DNA of 64,000 nucleotides from Bromus sterilis (Eukaryota > Streptophyta > Magnoliopsida > Poales > Poaceae): positions 30,107,282 to 30,171,281 of the forward strand of contig OX465600.1 of NCBI GenBank assembly GCA_950022295.1, given 5' to 3'. Position 1 is the first letter of the stretch, and each line of letters begins with the position of its first letter. Position numbers and translations under genes: made by a program. Below, one piece after another: positions 54,319-64,000 of the stretch. A model generated the notes under the pieces. The model was not told the origin of the DNA, made no database searches, and saw only the letters and a program-made list of their open reading frames with translations.

Positions 54319-57110
54319 ACATCCCCAAGCTTAATTCCTGCTCGTCCTCGAGTAGGTAAATGATAATAAACATAATTTTTGAGGTGACATGCTAGCAACC
54401 ATATAAGAACTTTGAAAAGTAAAGCAATCTAGGTATGCGATTCAATTCAAGTCATAACATGCAAGAGTCCATATTAGCATTGATGCAAGTAACAAGAGAA
54501 CATTAGGTGCAAGAGCTCTCGCTGTCCGTGACTCGAATGTCTCCAAATGGTGTTTGCGTACAAGAAGAGGGATAGGGAATACGAGAAAAAAGTATTTTTG
54601 TTGAGAACTCAATCTAGTAAAGTTTCACACTTGGTCTTCTTTGAAATCTTATCTTGACTCGTCCCCAGACCACTAGCCAGGTACAAGTCACTTTGATCCA
54701 CTCATTTTCGATATTTTGAGCACTCATGCAACGGGATGAGCGTAAGCACAAGAGTTGACACTTAGGATGGCAAAGAGAGAAATATGGTGGAGGAGGAAGA
54801 CAAAAAGGGTGAGAAAGGCTCACATCAATGAGGACAATCATAGGCGAGAAGGCCAAATGATAGATATGATGTGAGGAGTAGGGATTGCCATGCAACGGAT
54901 GCACATATGAGCTAAGAAAGCTCTCCAATGGAACTAGTGGGGGTGCATCCAACTTGCTCGCTCATGAAGACCTAGAGCTCTTTTGAGGAGGCTCGTCCTT
55001 GGAATATGAAAGCCAAGTTCTATAGTGTGAAGGTCCCCACATAGCTATATGCATGAATGATCATCTCTATGGAGTACAAGGATAAGAGGGAGTACGAGTG
55101 TGGATCTTTCAAAAGGAATAGTAGTGTTGCCTCTTTCTCTCTTTTTATTTCTTTTTCACTTTTTTCTATTTTTTGTATTTTTTGGTGTCCTCAATGGCTC
55201 TTTCTATTTAACTCTCATTTGTCCTCTTTGGGATCTTTTATTTTTTCCACTTTGGGGTCTTTTCCTCACTTAAGGGCAACACTCTAATTTACAAGAGGGT
55301 ATAGAAGATCTTTCACGCTTTACAAGGTACTCAAATCATAAAGAAGATGTAGCTATCATGATGTATGCAATGTATGTCGCTGCCAGTGTAGCAGGAACAT
55401 GTATGACATGAAGTTCAAGTCATGAAGAGGTGGATGTTGCATGGCAATATATCTCGGAAAGGCTATGGAAATGCCTTGATGGGTAGGTATGGTGGCTGTT
55501 TTGAGGAAAGATATAAGGAGGCTTATGATGACAGAGCGTATCATGCCAAGGGTTTGGATGTACCGGCGAAGGTGAACGCCAACTCTCGGAATGAGAAGAA
55601 GGCAATGCACGGCACGGGAGAGGCTAGCAAATATGAGGAGGTGGAAGTGTCAACTTTCAATACTTACATTAGTCCGAAGAACTCATGCACTTATTATCGG
55701 TAACTCTCAATCTAATAAGGAGGTTCACAAATAGACAAGTACCCCGAGGAGGAGTGTATGGGGGTTTGGTTATCCTTGCGCATCCTCGACTCATGGTACG
55801 TGAGTGTACTCTAATATTCGATCCCTCCAAAGATTAGCGATCCATCTAGTAGCTAGAGTTCTCAACTAGTTTTGTAGGTTTTGAAAATAAACATAGATTG
55901 CCAAAATACAGCACCTATCACTAATAGGCTAGAGCTCTTGACACCAAAAGTTCAAACATTACTCACATCAATACCTCAAAACTATTGCAAGTTACTACTA
56001 AAATTAAATAGCAACCTCAATTACCTACTCTCAAGACAAGGCACAACTCAGTGCAACAACCAACTCTCTTAACAAGATAAACATGAAAACTAAAGAGAGT
56101 TCCAGCAATAAACTAAACAAAATCCAAGGCTCTTGCTAAAGACAAACTAAAACTAAAACTAAACATGGCAGTAGCTATGAAAAGATAAAGAACGCACAAC
56201 AGCAAAAAGATAGGCATGAAGAATCCTATGATGTGTTCTAGATTTTGAAATTGGAGTGTGTTTCTCTCCCACACAAAGTAAGACGGGGTCTAACTTGTTA
56301 TGAACAGCAAGCAAATCTAAAGAAAACTAAAAATAAAACCTAAGAGCGAGACGCTCCAAGCATAGCACATAACGCATGAAGTGATAAAATATAGTGAGAC
56401 GAAGGACGAACTGATGATTGTTGATGGAGAAGGGGATGCACGGGGGGCATCCCCAAGCTTAGACGCTTGAGTCTCCTTGAATATTTGTTGGGGATGCATG
56501 GGGCATCCCCAATCTTGAGCGCTTGACACTCCCGAATCTTCTTTCATCATCTTCTATCGCACACTTGAAAACTCCCTTCATACATAACTTATCATAAGCT
56601 GATTAGAGAGGTTAGTACCCTTAATAAATAATTTTTCCCCACTGGATATAAATATATTCTTGAAGAGCTAATTTTTCTCAAGATTTCCAAAAGGTTTTTG
56701 CAAAGAAAAAGCAAGCTTAAGGTTTGCAAAAGTTAGGAGAGACAAAACGTGGCAGAATCTGTGAAAAACAGAACAGCAGGTAGTAAAGAATTTTTTAGGG
56801 GTACTTCTGCAACTCGAATCAACAAACTCAGAACAGACGCTCGAAAGTAAATTGTATGGGGCACGCTGTCAAAAAATATCAGATCAAAAAGATGATCTGG
56901 TGATTTTAGGCTAATTTTTCCGTCCAAGGACATAATCTGTTTTCTGGACAGCATGTCACAACTTTTGAACTTTCTTGCAGTCGGAGGCTAGACTTGGTAC
57001 AAAGCTTGAAAATAAAGATACAATGATGTTTCTACAGTAGTAAAAATCATCAAAACCACTAAAAACAGAAGTAAAAACATCTTGGGTTGCCTCCCAACAA
57101 GCGCTTTCTT
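54319..57110 (-). other. Interior of Gypsy-like element 2, non-coding part
   Basis: This segment is homologous in blocks to 5948-8840 of element 1. Examples are the T-rich run near 55140-55190, the GTATCATGCCAAGGGTTTGGATG block near 55540, and the GGGGCATCCCCAA blocks near 56440-56510. No enzyme frames are found on either strand. Confidence 0.65.
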
Positions 57111-57968
57111 TTACGCCTTTAAGCTAGGCATGAAGATTATGAAAGATGCTCTCACAAGAGAATAAGAGTTGAAGCAAAAGAGAGCATCAAGAAGCAAATA
57201 CCAAACACATTTAAGTCTAACATGCTTCCTATGCAAAGGGATCTTATAGAGGAATAACTCATTGAAGCATAAAGATATTAGCATAGGAAGGCAAAACAAG
57301 TGCAACTTCAAAACTTTCAACATGAAGAGAGGGAATTTGATATTATTGAAATATCTATGAGCATATGTTCCCCTCTCATAATAATTTTCAATGGGATCAT
57401 GAATAAACTCAACAATATAAGTATCACATAAAAAATTCTTATCATGATCCACAAGCATAGAAAATTTATTACTCTCTGCATAAGAAAAATCCTTCTCATT
57501 AGTAATAGTGGGAGCAAACTCAAGAAAATAGCTATCACATGAATCATTCTTATCATGATACACTTGCAAACATTTATTATTTATAGCATAAGTGTCATCA
57601 CAATAATCATCATAGATAGGAGGCAAAGTATCATCAAAATAAATTTCCTCATCAAAACTTGGGGGGCTAAAAAGATCATCTTCATAAAACGTAGCATCCC
57701 CAAGCTTATAACTTTGCATATCATTAACATCAAAGGTATTCAAAGAAAACATACTAATAACACTACTACTATCATGAGTGTTGTGAAAATAATAAAGCTC
57801 CATAGGCTTTTTGATTTTCTCTTCAAACAATTCATGTCCCAACTCAAGGTAGAGCTCATAAAGTTCTCTCATAATAGTTTTGTTGTTTTCCATAAGCCTA
57901 ACTAGTGAAAATAAAAACAAGAAACGAAAAGATTTAATTGCAAGATCTAAAGATATACCTTCAAACAC
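57111..57968 (-). CDS. Unrecognised ORF next to the primer site of Gypsy-like element 2, 285 aa
   Basis: The frame begins within 10 bp of the primer site, the place where gag would start, but shows no zinc knuckle or gag-like pattern. The middle (about 60-190) is very acidic with Asp/Tyr/Phe and contains spaced repeats of YHDKNDSCDSYFLEF / DHDKNFLCDTYIVEF type. The end is basic and hydrophobic (Leu, Phe, Cys), resembling membrane-spanning segments. It is uninterrupted. Element 1 has only a short 91-codon frame at the equivalent place. The protein type is unknown to me, and it may be a decayed remnant read by chance. Confidence 0.4.
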   Translation of the reverse strand: MFEGISLDLAIKSFRFLFLFSLVRLMENNKTIMRELYELYLELGHELFEEKIKKPMELYYFHNTHDSSSVISMFSLNTFDVNDMQSYKLGDATFYEDDLFSPPSFDEEIYFDDTLPPIYDDYCDDTYAINNKCLQVYHDKNDSCDSYFLEFAPTITNEKDFSYAESNKFSMLVDHDKNFLCDTYIVEFIHDPIENYYERGTYAHRYFNNIKFPLFMLKVLKLHLFCLPMLISLCFNELFLYKIPLHRKHVRLKCVWYLLLDALFCFNSYSLVRASFIIFMPSLKA

Positions 57969-57973
57969 TTACC

Positions 57974-57991
57974 TCCCCGGCAACGACGCCA
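57974..57991 (-). other. Primer binding site of Gypsy-like element 2, tRNA-Asp type
   Basis: TGGCGTCGTTGCCGGGGA on the - strand has one mismatch to the perfect site in element 1 and lies nine bases from the LTR at 58001. Confidence 0.82.
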
Positions 57992-58000
57992 GAAATAGCT

Positions 58001-59453
58001 TGATGTCTACACACGCTTCTATTCTTGTAGACTATGTTGGGCCTCCAAGCGCAGAGGTTTGTAGTACAGTAGCAACTTCCCTCAAGTGGATGACCTAAGG
58101 TTTATCGAACTCAGGGAAGTAGAGGTTGAAGATGGTCTCTCTCAAGCAACCCTGCAATTAAGATACAAGAAGTCTCTTGTGTCCCCAACACACCTAATAC
58201 AACTAGGAGTTGTATAGGTGCACTAGTTCGACGAAGAGATGGTAAAATACGAGTGATAGGTGTGGCAAAGCAAAGTAATATAAATCTGTAATAAAAAGTG
58301 CAGCAAGTAAACATGTGAAAAAAGTGAGCACAAACGGTGTAAAAATGGTGGAAACAAGGCCTAGGCTTCATACTTTCACTAGTGGCAACTCTCAACAACA
58401 TTAACATAGTCTAGTCACATGATATTTCCCATAAAACATGCAATGGAGACGCACTCGGAGGTCATTCCTTTGTGGTCAAGAGAGGACGAGAATTATGTAG
58501 GGCTACAAAAGCACACCTCAAAGTTCGTAGTTCTCAATCTATGGATTTCCCAATGTCACCGCGGCCATCCAAAGAGAGTACCACAATCACCACAACATAT
58601 CTCAAGGATAGTCAAAGACAAGCACCAAGAGACTCTCAATCTTCAATCAACACACAAAAGAGGAAATCACTCATGATAATATTCTTCTAACCCATGTCCA
58701 ATAGACCGCTGTCACCATGGTCTCGGGGTTTATACTAGATAAGATCAAGTGAGTACATCAATCCAATACATAGAGGAAGGGAAATATCATGGGATCATCC
58801 TAGATTAACATAGCCTATGATCACAACGAAGATCACATCATGGGAGAGAGAATTGACCACATAGCTACTGGTAGAAACCTCACCCCGAGGAGGGACTACT
58901 CCCGCATCATGGAGGGAGGAAGCAACGTCGATGGAGATGAATCCGGGGGCACTTCCCCATCCCGGCAGGGTGCCGACACAGGAATTCTGGTCCCCTGAAA
59001 CTTGTTGGCGATGACGGCGGAGATCGGAATTGCTTCTGGAGAAAAGGGGTCTGGAATCAGGGTTTTTGCGACGGGAGAATAAATAGGAGCCGAAGGGGGT
59101 ACCGGGAGGGCCACCAGTCGCCCACGAGGCCACCCGGCGCGGCCAAGCCCTGGGTTGCGCCCACTGGCCGACTCGGCACCAGGTGGGGCCCCTCTGGCCC
59201 TTCTTCGGTGAATTTGGAAGCTTCTGGAACGCTGATTTTTTATCTGATTTCCCGAATTTTTGGAGCACTTTTAATATGGGGGAAACCTGAAATAGAAAAA
59301 CAGCAGAAAACTGGAACTGGCACTGGGTTCACTGAGTTAGTAGGTTAGTCCAAATATGATCAAAAGTGTATGAAAGTGTATCTAGATCATAGCAATATCA
59401 CACAAAACATGCATGGAGCGAGCAGAAATTGTCGATACGTTTGAGAAGTATCA
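58001..59453 (-). repeat. 5' LTR of Gypsy-like element 2
   Basis: It aligns with 52862-54318 over its whole length with small differences, including a GACGTATCA to GAAGTATCA change near its outer end. Confidence 0.9.
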
Positions 59454-59458
59454 GAAGG

Positions 59459-59755
59459 CAACACGAGACAACACACTACGATAACACATCTATCGTCGAG
59501 TGCAGTTACTAACAGATTAAGTGGAGTATTCATCACACACGACGATACCGCACGTTTACAAGGGTCCAAGTTGTTTAGCTACACAAGATGAGAAAAGGTT
59601 GTTAACATGGCATCTCACTCAAGAATGGCATATCACGCAATCATGGCAAGAGGTGAAGCATAAATAAACTACCTATGCTAGTCAATTTAAGTGGGCCAAA
59701 CTCCTAAACATGGCAAACTGCTAAGTACCCCACGATAATTTATAGTTTTACTATT
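59459..59755. other. Unassigned sequence between Gypsy-like element 2 and the CACTA element
   Basis: This is a short stretch with ATGGCA-type words and no gene. It continues from 52861 once the Gypsy-like element is removed. Confidence 0.4.
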
Positions 59756-59764
59756 CACTACTGG

Positions 59765-60260
59765 AATTCGCCAATTTGTCGTCCGCCAAGGCGGACGGCA
59801 AAGCTCTTTGTCGTCTGCCTCCACACGGTAAAGCAATCGTCAGCTATTTCTTCGGCAAAGAGGTGCATTGCCGTATGTCGTATATCGACAGACGGCAAAG
59901 CTATTCGCCGTCCGCTTTAGTGGAAGCAGACGGCAGCGCATGTGTGACGGTGAAGCTGTTTCAATCGACTCCGTCAGGCCGTTAACGGCGTAGTTTGCCG
60001 TCTGCCTGCAGACGGCAAAGCTCGTTGACGTCATCTAACAGTTTGATGACGTCCCCAACCCCCCCCCCCTCGGCTTTGCCGTCGACCAGCGGACGGAAAA
60101 CCTATCCTCTGTGCCGTCTGCCATGGCGCCAGGAAGACGGTAAAATGACCAAATGGTCACCCAGCTGTTGCCAGATTGCATAGCTGGGCGCCACGTGTCC
60201 TCTTTGCCGACCACCGACAGACGGCAAGGACCTTTGCCGACTGCCAGCAGACGGCAAAGA
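59765..60260. repeat. CACTA subterminal repeats with perfect palindromes
   Basis: At least eight copies of the GACGGCAAA/TTTGCCGTC word occur. The best palindrome is at 59994-60019, with two 12 bp arms around a 2-base centre. Another near-perfect one lies close to the terminus (about 59775-59806). In En/Spm elements such subterminal repeats bind the TnpA protein. Confidence 0.8.
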
Positions 60261-60596
60261 GGCTGTATAGCCTCTGTTTTTTCTGTTTCCTTTTAAATCC
60301 CTGCATTTGACAAAAAGATAGCAATATATATACATATACATCTTCTCCAACAGCAGTTTAAGCACCCACACATGTTGATCAACCAAACATATGCATTTAT
60401 ATATATAGTCTCATATAGTCTCAAACACACAAGTGATCAAACACATGTTCTCCAAACACAAAGTATATACATAGTACATAGTGACTAAGCTACAAGTGAC
60501 CAAAACAGTTCATAAAACTAAGCTACAAGTCCAAATGCACAATTCCATCATAGCATGACTCCCTTGAAGCAAATCTGCAAAATGAAGCTAAGAAAA

Positions 60597-60713
60597 TTAT
60601 AAGAAGAACAAGTAGAAGAATAAGAAGAATGAGAAGAAGGAGAAGAAGAAGAAGAAGAAGAAGTAGAAGAAAAAAAGATCCTCTCCTTCTTCTATTTTCT
60701 TCTTCTTTTGAGC
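60597..60713. repeat. GAA/AGA-rich microsatellite tract
   Basis: Imperfect (AGA)n runs to about 60677, followed by an inverted CTTCTTCTT stretch at about 60685-60710, so it can fold on itself. The derived poly-Leu and poly-Ser frame is an artefact. Confidence 0.85.
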
Positions 60714-61375
60714 AAACAAAGCTAACATAAGCAATGGTGATCAAATTAAGCTAGAGTTAGCATATTTTCAGGAAATTGAGCTAAATTTAGCATTTTTTAG
60801 CAACTAAGCAAACTTTAGCAATTGTTGAGCCAATTTAAGCTAGATTTAGCATTTTTGACCCAATTAAGGTAGCTTTAGCATTTTGTGAGCAAACTAAGTT
60901 GACTATGTCAGTTTTTGAACTAACTAAGTTAATTATGTATTTTTTGTGCAAAATATGCAAAGTATGACATCTTTCGATTAAATATAGGATTTCAGAAGCT
61001 AAATATGCATTTTCAAACTAACTAAGCATTTTCAAACTTACCGGAGTGTAGCCCTCAAGGCTGAGGTGGCTGAGAAGCATCCGTCGGGTTGGCCGATGTT
61101 GACGGGGGAGAAGGGTCATGGGACGCAGCCCGAGAGTTATGCTGCACGAAAAGGTCAACTAGAGGTTAGCACGACGCCACTCAATATGGTATTGATGATC
61201 ATCGAAAGATACTCACCGTCCCCACAGGAGAAATGATCGGCATTGGTGGAGCGGCCTGACCATTCTTCTCGCACATAGTCTGCACATTTGTTTTCCATGA
61301 GTCAATCATATTAGTTACTAATATAAACAAAAATTCTAACATGCATTCTTTGGGTGAATATGAACAAGTGACTTA

Positions 61376-63037
61376 CCACGAAGAGCTCATACAAGGCCCG
61401 GTTCGATGCATCATGTCGTGCCGCGGCCTCCTCGAGAGCCTTCGCCGTCCTCTCCTCCGACAGCCGCTCTCTCTCCGCTGCCTTCTCCTCTGCCAACCGC
61501 TCCTTCTCCTCCAGTAGTCGCTGGGTGTTCTGTCGCTCTTTCTCAAGAGCTTCCTGCAACCCCACTCCTCTAGTTAGCATTGTAATATTCTATGAGAGAA
61601 AACAAGAATGCAAGAGTCCTTATGGATAACCTGGATAGCGAGGTCGACTGGCCGCGGACGAGTCCTTATAGAAGGAGAAGAACTCGTTTGGCACGCCTTG
61701 ATCTCAGGAAGAGTCTTATCACACCTAATCAACTTATCTCCAATGGCCATGGCGCCTTCCGCCACCAGAGATCATCACCAGCTCCGGGTCAATAGGCTTC
61801 CCAATCGGGGTGTAAGCCTCCCCGTGCTTCTCCTTCGCCACCTCAGTATAAGCCTTGAGCTTACTATAGGCCGCAATGTTGGTGAAAGTCGAAGGAGTGG
61901 CGAGATCCGACTCTGAGAGCGCCTTGGCCTTCTTGTACGAAGTTGTATGGGACATGCCATACATGTCGAACACCTAAGGCACCTCCGTTTTATTATGCTC
62001 CGCCTAAAAGACAAAGCAAAGCATGATATTAGTAAGTGGGTGCCTAAAAGACAAAGCAAAGAAGAATTTGCACATACCCATTTATGCCCGTAACCAGCTA
62101 AGTTACGGCTGCCTTGATGGTGTGGCACACCAACCATTTGGGCGCGCCGGTCCTTGGCATTGTTGTGGACGGCCAACCAGGCATCTGAGCACCAGTGGTC
62201 CATAATGACCTCCCAACAATCCATCTTGTCCGCACACCATCTCGGCGGCGCCTAAGTTAGTAAACAAGGAAACTAATAAGTAGCCTAGATAGGAATAAAA
62301 TCAAGCAAACTATTCAAGACTTAAGAAGGGTTACCGTCATGTACTGGGCCCTGGTCAGAAACTTCTTGTGGCAGTCCTTCTTGCTACGCTTGCGCCCTTG
62401 CTTGGCGTAGTAGTCACGGACCGCCTACACTCGCATCTCGTGCCTTGTGTTCTGCAAGAGGCGCATGGCCTCTGCAACTATCACGTCCTCCGCCTCCTGC
62501 TCCTTGGACTCATCGACCTTGTAGTAGACCTGCAATAGCACGAGACAGCACTGATGAGTGCACCAACTAGCTATTGTCAAGATTTTATTGTGTGAAACAG
62601 AAATTACCCAAAAGACGTTGATCACCATGTCGGCTCTGGTGTGGCATTCGACGCCATTGATGGTCGTTTCCGGCGGGGCCGGGGCAGCACAATAGTGCTC
62701 CCATTTGAGTCCAGGCTGCGAAACCTCATCAGGTCCGGGCAATTGAACCAGCCCCTGGAAGTTCTCCCTGACGAGCACACCAAGGATGGAGTTGGGATTG
62801 CGGACACCATTGCCGTATATCCAACCCCTGCAGTATAAAAAGAAAAAGCCATCAGATAGACATAAGTATAGAAGGTACCGGAAGAGAGTATAAGTGCACT
62901 TACGTCTCTCCATCAGGCGTAATCAACCACTTATGGGCGGGAGTCACCGGCACGGACGGGAGCCGTGTACCCCCACGCTGGTACACGGTGGTACCCTTAG
63001 CCACCTCCTCCTCATCCGTAGTTTCCAGCTCGACACC
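61376..63037 (-). pseudogene. CACTA TnpA-like gene (Ptta/En/Spm family), 5' part cut off
   Basis: Exon-like blocks read on the - strand. The first, about 63037-62903, has a VSGVELET... start and ends TPDGET. The next, about 62829-62607, reads GWIYGNGVRNPNSIL...GPDEVSQPGLKWEHY...RADMVINVFW. Then come about 62531-62337 (YKVDESKEQEAEDV, KFLTRAQYM), about 62251-62083 (RWCADKMDCWEVIMDHW...MVGVPHHQGSRNLAGYGHKW), and about 62005-61740. A coiled coil at about 61560-61376 is rich in Glu/Arg/Lys. The PHHQGS and W-HW patterns are those of the plant Ptta/En/Spm transposase-associated family. A stop in the exon near 62430 (after NTRHEMRV) and another near 61978 suggest decay. The LTR at 63038 removes the 5' part. 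Confidence 0.72.
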
Positions 63038-64000
63038 TGATACGTCCAAAACGTATCTATAATTTCTGCTTGCTCCATGCATGTTTTGTGTGATATTGCT
63101 ATGATCTAGATACACTTTCATACACTTTTGATCATATTTGGACTAACCTATTAACTCAGTGCACCTCAGTGTCAGTTCCTGTTTTCTGCTGTTTTTCTAT
63201 TTCAGCTTTCCCCCATATAAAAAGTGCCAGAAAAATTCGGGAAAATTCAGATAAAAAATCAGCGTGGAGGAAGCTTCGCGAAGAGCCCGGGAGGGGCCAG
63301 AGGGGAGCCAGGGGGCCCAGGCGGCCACCCGGCGCGGCCCCACCCCTGGTCGCGCCAGGGGGGGCGCCTGGGGCCCCTAGTCCATCTTTGGCTGCCCCCC
63401 TTCGCCTATTTATCCCCCGTCATGGGAAAACTCCAAAACGAGAACCCTATTCCGCAAACTCGCCTCTGTTCCGCCGCCACCGCGCTTCCGAAGATCGGGA
63501 GCACCAGAAGACCTCTTCCCGGCACCCTGCCGGAGGGAGGATTGACCTCCGGGAGTCTCCTCTCCACCATGGATGCTCCCCGGATGTCTCGTGAGTAGTT
63601 TTCCTTGGACCATGGGTCCGTGATCAGTAGCTATGTGATGTTCTCCTCCCCTCTTTGATCTTCATTGTTTAGACCTCGTGAGCTGCCCTACATGATCGAG
63701 GCACTTTTGTAATATTTCTGGATAGATATCTCAAGGTGGATGATTAGTAGTAGATGCAGTTGAATTACGGTCTACTTACTTTGGCGTACTGCCCGTGCTT
63801 TTGAACCTCTTCCTTTCATTGTGGTGCGTTCATAATCCTGTTAATTGCCTTTCTGTAATTTGTTTACCTCGCATAGCAGTTTTATCGTCTTTTGGGAGAG
63901 AGACATCACTAGTGAACATCACGTATCCCGGTCCATATCCTTATTATTGTTTCCACGCTATATTTACTTTACTGCTTTTTACTTTCAAGTTGCTATCATT
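63038..64000 (+). repeat. LTR of Gypsy-like element 3, runs off the window
   Basis: TGATACGTCC followed by AAAACGTATC and AATTTCTGCTTGCTCCATGCATG is the start of the same LTR family as elements 1 and 2, here on the + strand. It follows their LTRs block by block, including the GC-rich section (63280-63420), the TATTTAT box near 63407, and the CATCACTAGTGAA block near 63905. It is most similar to element 1 in the second half. The element interior lies beyond the window. The ORFs at 63169 and 63224 are in the GC-rich LTR and are not genes. Confidence 0.88.

Larger units (their letters stand above)
52862..59453 (-). mobile_element. Pol-less Gypsy-like LTR element 2
   Basis: LTRs at 52862-54318 (1,457 bp) and 58001-59453 (1,453 bp) are flanked by perfect GAAGG duplications at 52857-52861 and 59454-59458. 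The tRNA-Asp-type primer site is beside the right LTR and the purine tract beside the left one, so it reads on the - strand. The 3.7 kb interior shares its layout and many blocks with element 1 at 5155-10978. It has no protease, RT, RNase H or integrase, so it depends on another element. Confidence 0.9.
59756..63037 (-). mobile_element. CACTA (En/Spm) transposon, one end visible, other end cut by an LTR
   Basis: It starts CACTACTGGAA, the CACTA terminal motif, followed by GACGGCAAAG / CTTTGCCGTC subterminal words in both orientations up to about 60260. A TnpA-like gene lies on the - strand further in. The opposite end is not in the window, because the Gypsy-like LTR at 63038 interrupts it. 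The region 60260-61060 holds only AT-rich sequence and a GAA-rich tract. Confidence 0.85.

Noticed and set aside
60523..60744. 73-codon poly-Leu frame
   Set aside because: It is a translation of a GAA/CTT microsatellite.

Overview
The window is nuclear DNA of a grass, very probably wheat or a close Triticeae relative. The evidence is nested Angela/BARE-type and Sirevirus-type Copia elements, tRNA-Asp-primed Gypsy-like elements, Stowaway and Tourist MITEs, a CACTA transposon, a Helitron-like 3' end, and one intron-containing plant gene. There are no bacterial genes. I recognised no rRNA, tRNA or CRISPR array. Only one host gene looks intact.

Region 1 (1-28060) is one old Angela-type Copia element on the + strand whose left end lies outside the window. 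A Gypsy-like, pol-less element (5155-10978, - strand, TSD AGATG) has split its reverse transcriptase at the catalytic YVDD codons. A 14,040 bp Sirevirus-type Copia (12119-26158, - strand, TSD AAATG) has split its 3' LTR. The Sirevirus-type element has 1,286 bp LTRs, a gag ORF, a pol ORF, and a long extra ORF downstream of pol with a possible promoter of its own. Its coding capacity is broken by small indels and by a Glu-to-Gln change at the third catalytic position of integrase.

Region 2 (28061-46750) is a copper amine oxidase locus on the - strand. An intact five-exon gene (40598-46662, about 740 aa) keeps all expected active-site residues. To its left lie two decayed partial copies. The Angela element sits in exon 5 of copy A, just after the copper-ligand motif. 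Between and inside the copies are a Helitron-like insertion carrying a 240-aa ORF, a lactate dehydrogenase exon-2 pseudogene, a Stowaway-like MITE, a 960 bp fold-back element and a Mutator-like MITE. Both large introns of the intact gene contain internal tandem duplications. MITEs sit in its intron 1 and its 3' UTR.

Region 3 (46750-52525) is AT-rich intergenic DNA. It holds two arrays of a CATGGCAA-type repeat in opposite orientation flanking a 295 bp tandem duplication, a Stowaway MITE, a near-perfect GC-rich hairpin and a 303 bp Tourist-like MITE.

Region 4 (52526-64000) has a second pol-less Gypsy-like element (52862-59453, TSD GAAGG) and a CACTA transposon (from 59756). The CACTA palindromic subterminal repeats and a TnpA-like gene are visible. 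The TnpA gene is cut at 63038 by the LTR of a third Gypsy-like element that runs off the window.

Splice sites, LTR borders and target-site duplications were read by eye. Family names are from recognition, not from a search.
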